Source: an uncultured Alphaproteobacteria bacterium (GTDB lineage: Bacteria > Pseudomonadota > Alphaproteobacteria > Thalassobaculales > Thalassobaculaceae). Taken from it: a stretch of 55,697 bases of DNA. Positions 27,125 to 35,019 of the stretch are shown piece by piece (position 1 is the first letter of the stretch; every line of letters starts with the position of its first letter). The notes beneath the pieces are model-generated. The model had not been told where the DNA came from, did not search any database, and saw only the letters and a list, made by a program, of their open reading frames with translations. The stretch is from contig CACITD010000010.1 of the NCBI GenBank assembly GCA_902589475.1, positions 1-55,697 on the forward strand, written 5' to 3'. Position numbers and translations under genes: made by a program.

Positions 27125-28546
27125 TTGGTTTTATATGACGCGAAGGCTTCTAAGCAATTAGACGCTGCTGTACTAAAAACAGGAATTCATGAAGTGTTAC
27201 TAATGATGCGGGCTGCATCCAGTATCTTCAATGTTGTAGAAAATTTGACAAAGGTAAACCGTGTTATTTCTATAGCTGGTCCTGGGAGCAATGGTGGCGA
27301 TGCATATGGTGTCGCAATTCTTAGCGCAATAGCTGGAAAAAGCACAAAAATATACTCGATTAGTGAGGTTTCTGGCGAATCAAAAAAAATTGCCGATTTT
27401 TGTGGTGAGTTAGGTGTTGTGAAACTTAAATCACTTCCGGAGCCAAGTGAGATATCAAGTGATGACGTTATTATTGATGGTTTGTTTGGATCAGGTTTGA
27501 ACAGACCCCCAACTGGCTCCTTTGCAGATGCCATTGACTGGATGAATTTATCCCGTCGAAACGGGGCAAAAGTTATCGCTATAGATGTTCCATCTGGCTT
27601 AAACGCGTCAAATGGATCCACTCCCGGGGTTGCTGTAAAGGCAGATTTTACAGTGATGTGCTTGTCTTCGAAGCAGGGCTGTTACACGGATAAAGCACCT
27701 GATTTATGTGGAAAGCTACTTTTTGCGAACTTAGGAATCGAAAAACCAGAAAACTATACTGATCCAACTGCTTTTCTTATTGAAGGTCCAAACTATGGCG
27801 TCATGAATAGACCCCGGGTGGGGCATAAAGGAAGCTACGGCAATGTTTTAGTTATTGGTGGTTGGCCGCCTATGCAAGGGGCGGGAGGCATGGCAGGTTT
27901 AGCAGCTTTAAGAGCTGGGGCAGGCAAAGTATATGTTTGCGGTCCCTCATTCCCAGAATGCCCTCTCGAACTAATATCAATCGAGCGGAAATTGGATTGC
28001 GTTGACGAAATATTACAGAGTATGGATGTTGTGGTAGCTGGCCCAGGATTAGGTGACGGCGCCGGCGTGTTTCTCGAGAAGATATGGCGCAGTGATCGTC
28101 CACTTGTACTTGATGCTGATGGGTTAAATTGGTTGTCAGAAGCTAATTTAGATAAAAGAGAAGCCGAGTGGATAGGAACGCCACATCCAGGAGAAGCGCG
28201 TAAATTGTTAGGTGAGAATATAGACGATCGGTTTACTGCAGTGGAGAGGTTACACAATCGTTACGGTGGTCTCTGGGTGTTAAAGGGCGCGGGAACGCTA
28301 GTTGGGCCCAATCCCATATATGTAAATCCATTTGCCGATAGTATTCTCGCAACAGCTGGTTCGGGCGACGTGTTAGCTGGCGTTATCGGTGGACTACTCG
28401 CTCAAAAGTCCCTGTCACCTGCGCAAAAGGGCGTTTACATACATTCTAAAGCGGCTGAGTTACTTAAAACAGAAGGAAGAACAACCATTGTTGCGACGGA
28501 TTTATTAGATGCAGTGAGCAAGGCGGTTACCGTCGGCGATAATTAG
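27125..28546 (+). CDS. nnr: Bifunctional NAD(P)HX epimerase / NAD(P)HX dehydratase
   Basis: Repairs hydrated, inactive NADH and NADPH. The 473-residue protein has an N-terminal YjeF_N epimerase domain (IAGPGSNGGDAYGVA, DGLFGSGLNRPPTG, AIDVPSGLNASNG) to about residue 215. A C-terminal ribokinase-like dehydratase domain follows: GGWPPMQGAGGMAGLAALRA, VAGPGLGDG, VLDADGLNWL, GTPHPGEARKLL, LKGAGTLVG and ATAGSGDVLAGVIGGLLAQ. The start is a TTG with GAGG five bases upstream (27116-27119); the next in-frame start would remove part of the epimerase domain. Confidence 0.94.
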   Translation: MVLYDAKASKQLDAAVLKTGIHEVLLMMRAASSIFNVVENLTKVNRVISIAGPGSNGGDAYGVAILSAIAGKSTKIYSISEVSGESKKIADFCGELGVVKLKSLPEPSEISSDDVIIDGLFGSGLNRPPTGSFADAIDWMNLSRRNGAKVIAIDVPSGLNASNGSTPGVAVKADFTVMCLSSKQGCYTDKAPDLCGKLLFANLGIEKPENYTDPTAFLIEGPNYGVMNRPRVGHKGSYGNVLVIGGWPPMQGAGGMAGLAALRAGAGKVYVCGPSFPECPLELISIERKLDCVDEILQSMDVVVAGPGLGDGAGVFLEKIWRSDRPLVLDADGLNWLSEANLDKREAEWIGTPHPGEARKLLGENIDDRFTAVERLHNRYGGLWVLKGAGTLVGPNPIYVNPFADSILATAGSGDVLAGVIGGLLAQKSLSPAQKGVYIHSKAAELLKTEGRTTIVATDLLDAVSKAVTVGDN

Positions 28547-28562
28547 TGACGCCTTCGCTGAC

Positions 28563-29450
28563 CTAGTATAAATCCGACGGGCGCTCTACAATAGACGATA
28601 TAGCGTCTTTGATACTGCCGAGGGCTCGTGCTTCTAGTTGCCTCACACGCTCTTTACTGACACCAAATTCCTGACCTAGGGACTCAAGGGTCACTTTCTC
28701 ATCACTTAATCTTCTGCGTTTAATAATTGTATATTCTCTTGGACTAAGTTCAGCCATAGCTCGTGCAATGATGTCCGCTCTAATCTTGGCATCGGTGCTT
28801 CCACTTAAAATGACTTCTGGATTTGGCCGTTCGTCCGCTAAGAGATCTTGCAGCTCAACTCCGCTTTCATCGAATGCAATAGCGTTCAGGGACTGGTCGC
28901 TTTTTTCTAACCTTCCGGTCATGTAGTCAACGTCTCGAACAGGAACTTCGAGTTGCTTTGCAATTTCCTCGGACATGTTGTCATACGGAAGTGACAAAGA
29001 TTGTTCTTCCAATTTAGATTTTAAACGGCGCAGGTTAAAGAAAAGTTTACGCTGAGATGATGTAGAACCTATGCGAACCATAGACCAGTTTCGCAGAATG
29101 TATTCTTGAATAGCGGCTTTGATCCACCAAGCGGAATAGGTTGAGAAACGTACGTCGCGATCGGGGTCAAACTTGTCAGCGGCTTGCATGAGACCTACGT
29201 TTGCTTCTTGAATCAGATCGCTAACAGGTAAACCAAACTTTTTATATTTGAGCGCAGAGCTCACGGCCAGACGAGAATATGCGCGTATCAGTCGATCCAA
29301 CGCCTTTGAATCCCGGTTACGTTTCCACGCTCGCGTCAATTGCTGCTCATCCTCTTTGGTGAGGAGTGGCTGTTTCATTGCTTTTCTTATAAAATCTGAT
29401 TCCCCAGATTTGAAAGTGCTGTCCAGCGAACTTTGTGTCGTGTAAGTCAT
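28563..29450 (-). CDS. rpoH: RNA polymerase sigma factor, RpoH (sigma-32) family
   Basis: Alternative sigma factor for heat-shock or oxidative-stress promoters. Region 2 is clear (LIRAYSRLAVSSALKYKKFG, DLIQEANVGLMQAADKFDP, RFSTYSAWWIKAAIQEYI). The RpoH box region is SQRKLFFNLRRLK, and region 4 ends in LGQEFGVSKERVRQLEARAL. The ATG at 29450 has AGGAG five bases upstream and gives 295 residues; a GTG at 29489 is in frame but would lie upstream of the predicted transcript start. A TGATCC-N16-CGTA promoter precedes it, matching the one before the neighbouring ECF sigma gene, so it is likely an RpoE target like RpoHII of Rhodobacter (inference from that system). Confidence 0.94.
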   Translation of the reverse strand: MTYTTQSSLDSTFKSGESDFIRKAMKQPLLTKEDEQQLTRAWKRNRDSKALDRLIRAYSRLAVSSALKYKKFGLPVSDLIQEANVGLMQAADKFDPDRDVRFSTYSAWWIKAAIQEYILRNWSMVRIGSTSSQRKLFFNLRRLKSKLEEQSLSLPYDNMSEEIAKQLEVPVRDVDYMTGRLEKSDQSLNAIAFDESGVELQDLLADERPNPEVILSGSTDAKIRADIIARAMAELSPREYTIIKRRRLSDEKVTLESLGQEFGVSKERVRQLEARALGSIKDAISSIVERPSDLY

Positions 29451-29476
29451 GTTTTCTCCTAACCTGATATAGAAAT

Positions 29477-29502
29477 TACGAGCAGTCACAACCTCTGGAT
29501 CA
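29477..29502 (-). promoter_or_regulatory. Predicted ECF (RpoE-type) promoter of rpoH
   Basis: On the minus strand TGATCC (29502-29497) is followed after 16 bases by CGTA (29480-29477). TGATCC is the -35 element I recall for Rhodobacter RpoE promoters, and CGTA is a common ECF -10 core. The predicted +1 near 29468 lies just before the AGGAG site and ATG of rpoH. The same element with the same spacing lies before the ECF gene. Confidence 0.7.
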
Positions 29503-29644
29503 CATTTTCTGGTTGAAAATGTTTGTTTAAAACTTATGTCGGGGGGGGAGAAAAATATAATATCAAGCGTTCTAGTCGACTCGTTTGAACGCTGTGGCGA
29601 GTGACTACACTAAGTTTATCCTTTGCCGTCTGTCGTGAGGTCGT

Positions 29645-30352
29645 ATGTCTAAAATATTTCCGGTTGGAAGCGTTGCTGTCGTTTTAGGTTCGTCTGGTGG
29701 CATTGGGAAAGCGATTAGAGATAATCTTGTCAAACAGAAGATTTTTTACGACGTTATTTCAGCCAGTAGAGAAACGAGTCCAAAGGTTGACTTAAAAAGC
29801 GAACGATCGATTATTGATTTAGCTGAAGCAATAAAGCAAAGAGATCGCGAACTGAGATTAGTAGTCGATGCAACCGGCTTGTTGCACAATGAAAATTTTT
29901 TCCCAGAAAAAAATCTCCGTTCGTTGACACAGGAAGCACTATTAGAAAATTTTCTTGTTAACGCGATTGGACCGGTACTTTGTTTAAAGCATTTAAGCGC
30001 ACTTTTCCCAAGAGTGGGTAAATCAGTGTTTGTGAGTCTGTCAGCGAGAGTTGGTAGCGTTGCAGATAATCACTTGGGGGGGTGGTATAGTTATCGTGCG
30101 TCAAAAACGGCCTTAAATCAATTGATCAAAACAGCATCGATTGAATTGGCGCGCGGCCTGCCAGACCACGTGTCAGTTGCAGTTCATCCTGGTACGGTAG
30201 CAACCAAGCTCTCCAAACCCTTTTCGAAGGCTGGATTGAGACTTCTAACACCGGATGAAGCTGCTGCTAAGCTATGGAAGGTGATCGAAAAGTTAGAAAG
30301 TTCAGACACAGGTAAATTTTTTGATAATGAGAAAAGATCTATCCCGTGGTGA
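29645..30352 (+). CDS. Short-chain dehydrogenase/reductase (C-factor-like)
   Basis: A 235-residue NAD(P)-dependent oxidoreductase with the Rossmann motif VLGSSGGIGKAI (residues 13-24), catalytic Ser133 in SLSARVGSV, and Tyr150 and Lys154 in YRASK. The region after LVNAIGPVLCLKHL and the tail VAVHPGTVATKLSKPF fit the C-factor/CsgA-like SDR group. GAGG precedes the ATG. It lies between the divergent rpoH and the downstream ECF sigma gene (90-base gap), suggesting a link with the same stress response, but no TGATCC promoter is seen before it. Substrate unknown. Confidence 0.88.
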   Translation: MSKIFPVGSVAVVLGSSGGIGKAIRDNLVKQKIFYDVISASRETSPKVDLKSERSIIDLAEAIKQRDRELRLVVDATGLLHNENFFPEKNLRSLTQEALLENFLVNAIGPVLCLKHLSALFPRVGKSVFVSLSARVGSVADNHLGGWYSYRASKTALNQLIKTASIELARGLPDHVSVAVHPGTVATKLSKPFSKAGLRLLTPDEAAAKLWKVIEKLESSDTGKFFDNEKRSIPW

Positions 30353-30408
30353 TATTTCAGCCCCGGTCTGCACCATTACAGAAAAATTAGTTATTTTTAT
30401 ACTCAGAA

Positions 30409-30434
30409 TGATCCAATCTGAAAAGTTGACCGTA
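30409..30434 (+). promoter_or_regulatory. Predicted autoregulatory ECF promoter of rpoE-chrR
   Basis: TGATCC (30409-30414), a 16-base spacer and CGTA (30431-30434). Spacing and both boxes are identical to the rpoH promoter. Transcription would start at about 30441-30444, that is at or within the first ATG of the sigma gene, implying a leaderless message or a later translation start. Confidence 0.7.
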
Positions 30435-30442
30435 GTAGTTAC

Positions 30443-31120
30443 ATGAGTATAGATGTAGACATAGTTGCTGAGCGGCGGAACTCTGGGTTAGACCGAGTAC
30501 ACGTTGGGAATTCATCTTTTCCGACAATTGGTTCGAACGAGGAGTCAAAGGAAGTTGGTCTAAAGGTGGAAAGTGTTTACAGGGACGAGCAGTCAAGATG
30601 GATTGTTGCCGTGGCAGAAAACCGCGATAAAAAGGCTTTTAAACGATTGTTCAATTACTTTGCTCCGAGAATAAAAGGGTTCTGCCAAAACAATGGGTCT
30701 ACGTCCGACCGAGCAGAGGAGGTAGTGCAAGAAGCCTTCGTAAATATCTGGAGAAAGGCTAATCTATTTGATCCAAAAAAAGCTAGCGCCGGCGCCTGGA
30801 TATTTGCAATCGCCAGAAACTCTCGGATTGACCTAATAAGGAAAGAAAATCGTCCTGAGGCTGACACAACTGATCCATTTTTCGAACAGAATGAGCCCGA
30901 AAGTCCATTGGCGGTTCTAGAAACCGAACGTAAAAGTAAGCTTCTTCGTGACTTTGTTAGAGATTTGCCCGCTGAGCAACAGCAGGTTTTAAAGTTGGCT
31001 TTTTTTGAGGAAAAACCACACTCGGAGGTAGCTGAAGAGCTGGGGATACCTTTGGGGACAGTAAAGTCTAGAATAAGACTGGCCTTTAAAAGGATAAGAA
31101 GTGAGTTTGGGGAAATATAA
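30443..31120 (+). CDS. rpoE: ECF sigma factor, RpoE/ChrR-controlled type
   Basis: Group 4 sigma factor with only regions 2 and 4. Region 2 spans RWIVAVAENRDKKAFKRLF to GAWIFAIARNSRIDLIRK, with the DRAEEVVQEAFVNIW helix; region 4 is LPAEQQQVLKLAFFEEKPHSEVAEELGIPLGTVKSRI. The first 45 or so residues have no sigma-like sequence and may not be translated, because the predicted promoter puts +1 at the first ATG; GTG 30566 is a possible later start. The stop overlaps the start of the anti-sigma gene by one base (TAATG). In Rhodobacter this pair responds to singlet oxygen; the same role here is inferred. Confidence 0.92.
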   Translation: MSIDVDIVAERRNSGLDRVHVGNSSFPTIGSNEESKEVGLKVESVYRDEQSRWIVAVAENRDKKAFKRLFNYFAPRIKGFCQNNGSTSDRAEEVVQEAFVNIWRKANLFDPKKASAGAWIFAIARNSRIDLIRKENRPEADTTDPFFEQNEPESPLAVLETERKSKLLRDFVRDLPAEQQQVLKLAFFEEKPHSEVAEELGIPLGTVKSRIRLAFKRIRSEFGEI

Positions 31121-31782
31121 TGAAAATTACACACCATCTTAGTGAGGAATTTTTACTTGATTACTCTTCGGGTGCACTCTCTGAGGCTTGGAGCATAGCT
31201 GTAGCGGCTCATCTGTCCAAATGTTCACACTGTAGAGCATTACACGCCAAGTTAGAGGAAGTAGGGGGCTCGCTATTATCAGACTCTACTCCTGAAGGGT
31301 TATCCGATGACATTTTTGAGAACGTGCTAGATCGACTTGACGAGGCCGGGGCAGCTACAGGTAATGGGGTTAGACATAACAGTGAGTGGGCTAGTAGGTA
31401 CGGTATTCCTGCAGTAGTCACTGACTACTTGGCTGCTGATGCAAATAAATTGCCATGGAAAAGTCTAGGTTTGGGAGTAAGTCAGGTTGTCTTAGAGACA
31501 AAAGACAGCTCCGCAACTGCCCGGTTACTGAAAATACCTGCTGGTAAGAAGGTTCCTCACCACAGCCATAAAGGAAGAGAGTTAACGGTTATCTTTTCTG
31601 GTGGCTTCACTGACGAGACGGGTAGCTATGGCCCAGGCGATATTCAGGAGATACACGGCAGCACTGAGCACCAACCTTGGGTGCGTGAAGGAGAAGACTG
31701 CATTTGTCTTGCCGTGACAGAGGCACCACTGAAATTTTCAAGTGTTGCGGTTAGATTGGCGCAGCCCCTAATAGGTATTTGA
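31120..31782 (+). CDS. chrR: ChrR-type zinc anti-sigma factor with cupin domain
   Basis: Holds the ECF sigma factor encoded just upstream inactive until singlet oxygen or similar damage. The N-terminal anti-sigma domain has His6, His31, Cys35 and Cys38 (HLSKCSHC), the same four zinc ligand positions described for Rhodobacter sphaeroides ChrR. The C-terminal half (about residues 110-205) is a cupin with a second metal site His148, His150, Glu154 and His184 (VPHHSHKGRELTVIFSGG and STEHQPW). At 220 residues it is full length. The 1-base overlap with rpoE supports balanced co-translation. Confidence 0.94.
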   Translation: MKITHHLSEEFLLDYSSGALSEAWSIAVAAHLSKCSHCRALHAKLEEVGGSLLSDSTPEGLSDDIFENVLDRLDEAGAATGNGVRHNSEWASRYGIPAVVTDYLAADANKLPWKSLGLGVSQVVLETKDSSATARLLKIPAGKKVPHHSHKGRELTVIFSGGFTDETGSYGPGDIQEIHGSTEHQPWVREGEDCICLAVTEAPLKFSSVAVRLAQPLIGI

Positions 31783-32102
31783 TCAGGCTGTGATACAAGA
31801 AAAACTTGCGCCAAATTACTACTCCGCCTTCGGCGGCTAACTCATTGGCAATCTGATAGAACTTCTTTGCCTACCACCTCTGCTTTAAAAGCCCCCCTGC
31901 ATATTGGTTATGGCTAGTTCACTTCTCGTTAGAATTTTGGACAAAATATAGCCATTAAACGGTAAATCTGACGCTGTGTGCTCTAGCCTTATTTTCTAGT
32001 ATAGCACCGAATATATACTTTTTTTGAATTCAAACGCTATTTGACCAGGGTCTAGTGGAGCTATACTGTTGTAATATAGCTTGGATATTCGAGGAATGTG
32101 AT
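31783..32102. other. Intergenic region between chrR and acyl-CoA synthetase
   Basis: About 320 bases with no credible gene. It holds a small GC-rich hairpin soon after chrR (CCGCC at 31824-31828 and GGCGG at 31832-31836, no T-run, so a doubtful terminator) and a 23-base palindrome just before the next gene. No tRNA or known riboswitch fold was recognised. Confidence 0.6.
32059..32081. promoter_or_regulatory. Palindrome upstream of acyl-CoA synthetase
   Basis: AGCTATA (32059-32065) and TATAGCT (32075-32081) form a perfect 7-bp inverted repeat with a 9-base spacer, ending 21 bases before the ATG and 9 bases before its GAGG site. It could be an operator for a dimeric repressor or an mRNA hairpin that affects translation. 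Confidence 0.45.
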
Positions 32103-33674
32103 ATGAAGGTAGCATTGAGCCCAATGGAGTTCGCTAAGCGTGCGAGACGGCTTTATTCTGAAAAAGAAGCGGTGGTAGACGGGAACCTTCGTTTCACATA
32201 TGAGCAATTTTTTACTCGTTGTGATAAATGGTCAGCCGCACTGCAGAATATGGGGATCGCCCATGGCGATAGAGTCGCTTATATAGCCCCTAACACTCAT
32301 ACGCACCTAGAAGGATACTACGCGGTTCCGCAAATGGGAGCTGTTCTTGTCCCGATCAACTATCGTCTCTCCGCAGATGACTTTGAATATATATTAAATC
32401 ACTGCGGCGCTAAAATTGTCTGTGTTCACCCAGACTATTTTGATGCGGTAGATGGGATTAGGGATAAATTAGCATCTGTCGAAACATTTATTGCATTAGA
32501 AGGTGAAAAACCTGGTTGGCAAGAGTATGAAAAACTAATTGAAAATGAAAACGGCACTTTTCGGAAAAATAAAATTGAGGAGGATGATCTTTTAACGATC
32601 AACTATACCAGCGGAACTACGGCTAGACCGAAAGGCGTCATGATTACCCATCGTAACGCCTACATGAATATTATGGGCACCTTGGTTCATCATCATTTGA
32701 CGCCAAATGATAGATATCTTTGGACGTTGCCGATGTTTCACGCAAACGGTTGGACATTCACCTGGATAAACACGGCAAGAGGCATGGCGCATATATGCCT
32801 TAGAAAAGTGGAACCGGAGCTAATCTACAAATTAATCAAAGACGAAAAAATAACAATGTTCTGTGCGGCTCCAACGGTCTTAATTAGCATAACCAATGCT
32901 CCAGAACGCATTCGCGCTGATGCCCCAAAAGGTGTCCGTCTATTTACAGCAGGCGCCCCACCAGCGGCTGCAACAATTGAGGTTGTAGAGAGAGACCTTG
33001 GTTGGGAGCTCACACACGTTTATGGGTTAACGGAAACTACGCCCCTGATCGCAATCTGTGAACCTCTACCTTCGCACTCCAATTTACCGGTAGAAGAACT
33101 CGCAAAAATAAAAGCCAGGCAGGGCGTCGAGCTAGTAAGTTCGGGAGAGCTGAGGGTAGTAGATGATGACGGTAATGAGGTTCCAAAAGATGGCAAAACA
33201 CTTGGAGAAATAAGTGTGCAGGGTAATGTCGTTATGACTGGTTATTATAATGATCCGGAGGCAACGGCGGCAGCCATAAAAGATGGTTGGTTTTACAGTG
33301 GTGATGCAGCTGTGGTTCATCCTGACGGTTACTTGGAAATAAGAGATCGTTTTAAGGATGTAATAATTAGTGGCGGGGAAAATATCTCGTCCGTTGAAGT
33401 TGAGGGTTGTTTACTGCGTCATACGGCGGTTATGGAGGTTGCAGTTGTTGGGATGCCTCACGATAAATGGGGCGAGGCTCCCCATGCATTTGTGGTTCTT
33501 CAAGATGGAGGGAGCGCGACTGAGGATGAACTAAAACTCCATGTGCGTGAAAACTTGGCTCATTTCAAAACGCCTCAATGGATTAGCTTTGTTAATGACT
33601 TGCCCAAAACGGCTACTGGTAAAGTTCAAAAATTCGTTCTTCGGGATGGTAAGGCGGCAATCTCAACTCAGTAG
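32103..33674 (+). CDS. Acyl-CoA synthetase (AMP-forming)
   Basis: Activates a carboxylic acid to its CoA thioester through an acyl-adenylate. Motifs are TINYTSGTTARPKGVMITHRN (P-loop), YGLTETTP, YSGDAAVVHPDGYLEIRDR, KDVIISGGENISSVEVE and the C-terminal catalytic lysine in KTATGKVQKFVLR. The ATG at 32103 with GAGG 8 bases upstream gives 523 residues; a GTG at 32055 is in frame but lies before the palindrome. The type resembles medium- or short-chain and aromatic acid ligases. The class III CoA-transferase gene follows after 78 bases, so both may handle the same acid. Confidence 0.92.
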   Translation: MKVALSPMEFAKRARRLYSEKEAVVDGNLRFTYEQFFTRCDKWSAALQNMGIAHGDRVAYIAPNTHTHLEGYYAVPQMGAVLVPINYRLSADDFEYILNHCGAKIVCVHPDYFDAVDGIRDKLASVETFIALEGEKPGWQEYEKLIENENGTFRKNKIEEDDLLTINYTSGTTARPKGVMITHRNAYMNIMGTLVHHHLTPNDRYLWTLPMFHANGWTFTWINTARGMAHICLRKVEPELIYKLIKDEKITMFCAAPTVLISITNAPERIRADAPKGVRLFTAGAPPAAATIEVVERDLGWELTHVYGLTETTPLIAICEPLPSHSNLPVEELAKIKARQGVELVSSGELRVVDDDGNEVPKDGKTLGEISVQGNVVMTGYYNDPEATAAAIKDGWFYSGDAAVVHPDGYLEIRDRFKDVIISGGENISSVEVEGCLLRHTAVMEVAVVGMPHDKWGEAPHAFVVLQDGGSATEDELKLHVRENLAHFKTPQWISFVNDLPKTATGKVQKFVLRDGKAAISTQ

Positions 33675-33752
33675 CCGGCAGCAATACTATCGTTGATAAA
33701 TTATCGCCTGGACGTTTGTGTGTCGTTCAAATAATTCAAAAAGGGGGAAACC

Positions 33753-34988
33753 ATGTCTGATAATATCGTCGACTTTTCTTTTTTAAAAGGCATTAAGGTT
33801 CTCGATTTAACCCAATTTGAAGCTGGCCCTTCGTGCACCGAGACGCTGGCGTGGCTAGGTGCAGACGTCGTAAAGATTGAAAATCCTAAAATGGGAGATC
33901 CCGGACGTCGGCTACGACCGAATAAGCCCGATGACGATCCGTATTATTTTCATATGTTTAATGCAAATAAAAAGTCCGTGACAATCAATCTAAAGTCACC
34001 AGAAGGCCTTAAGTTAGTCAAAAGTATGATCAAAGAGGCGGACGTAATGATGGAAAACTTTGCTCCTGGAGCTATTGAACGGCTTGGCTTAGGATATGAA
34101 ACCGCAAAAAGTATTAACCCCAGCATTATTTATGCGCAGGTAAAAGGGTTTGGGATTGGAAGCCCCCATGAAAAGAACCTTGCGTTTGATATGATAGCCC
34201 AAGCATGTGGGGGTACTTTCAGTGTCACTGGCGAGTCCGATGGTCCTCCAACGCGTCCAGGTATCACCTTAGGCGACACGGGGACAGGGATGCTCATGGC
34301 TGTAACTATTTTAGGAGCGCTGTTCAAAAGAAAAGAGACCGGTGAGGGTCACTGCCTTCAAGTTGCCATGCAAGATGCGATGCTCCACTATATGCGCGTA
34401 AATTTCGCTACGCATGGGAGAACTAAAAAACCCGCGGAAAGGGGTGGGAGTAAAGTGCCTGGGATAACAAATGCGCCGATGGGACTCTATCCTTGTGCTC
34501 CTGGTGGAGCAAATGACTACATTTATATTATGACCAGTCGAGCTAATCCAGAGCACTGGGAACGGCTTCTAAAAGTTGTTGGTCGAGAGGACCTGATTGG
34601 AGATCAGCGATATTTGACCCCAGCTGACAGGGTAAAACGTATGGATGACGTAGATCAAATCATTACAGCCTGGACCAAAACGCTTACGAAAACAGACGCT
34701 ATGAGAAAAATAGGGGAAGCAGGTATTCCAGCAGGGGCTGTTCTCGATACCGGGGAATTAAATGACGAAAAAGATTTCGAGAATAGAGGCATAATGCAGG
34801 TAATGGATCATCCAATTCATGAACCGTTCAAAATGCCCGGTTGGCCTGTCTTAGTTGATGGTAAGGCATCTAATCTGAAGCCATCTCCTGTTCTCGGGGA
34901 GCACACCGATCAAATTCTGCAAGAATGGCTTGGTCTTGATGAAGACGATATCACTTCGTATAAGGCGCAAGGAGTTCTTAACGTTTAG
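33753..34988 (+). CDS. Class III CoA-transferase (CaiB/BaiF/Frc family)
   Basis: Moves CoA between carboxylic acids. The 411-residue protein starts with LKGIKVLDLTQFEAGPSCTETLAWLGADVVKIE, typical of the family, followed by VMMENFAPGAIERLGLGYE. The catalytic aspartate should be Asp146 in NLAFDMIAQACGG, and DGPPTRPGITLGDTGTGM follows. A GGGGG ribosome site precedes the ATG. It is probably in one unit with the acyl-CoA synthetase. Formyl-CoA:oxalate transferase is one possible member, noted because an oxalyl-CoA-decarboxylase-like gene lies 6 kb away, but the substrate cannot be read from sequence. Confidence 0.92.
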   Translation: MSDNIVDFSFLKGIKVLDLTQFEAGPSCTETLAWLGADVVKIENPKMGDPGRRLRPNKPDDDPYYFHMFNANKKSVTINLKSPEGLKLVKSMIKEADVMMENFAPGAIERLGLGYETAKSINPSIIYAQVKGFGIGSPHEKNLAFDMIAQACGGTFSVTGESDGPPTRPGITLGDTGTGMLMAVTILGALFKRKETGEGHCLQVAMQDAMLHYMRVNFATHGRTKKPAERGGSKVPGITNAPMGLYPCAPGGANDYIYIMTSRANPEHWERLLKVVGREDLIGDQRYLTPADRVKRMDDVDQIITAWTKTLTKTDAMRKIGEAGIPAGAVLDTGELNDEKDFENRGIMQVMDHPIHEPFKMPGWPVLVDGKASNLKPSPVLGEHTDQILQEWLGLDEDDITSYKAQGVLNV

Positions 34989-35019
34989 ATTTAGCTTTTC
35001 TTGATGAAGAAATATGCGC

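Noticed and set aside
27187..28257. Open frames opposite the NAD(P)HX repair gene
   Set aside because: Antisense shadows with low-complexity Ser/Pro content and no domain pattern.
29451..29489. Longer rpoH start (GTG 29489)
   Set aside because: It would lie upstream of the predicted transcription start and has no ribosome site, while ATG 29450 has AGGAG at ideal spacing.
31824..31836. CCGCC/GGCGG hairpin after chrR as a terminator
   Set aside because: Only 5 bp with a 3-base loop and no following T-run; noted in the intergenic entry but not called.
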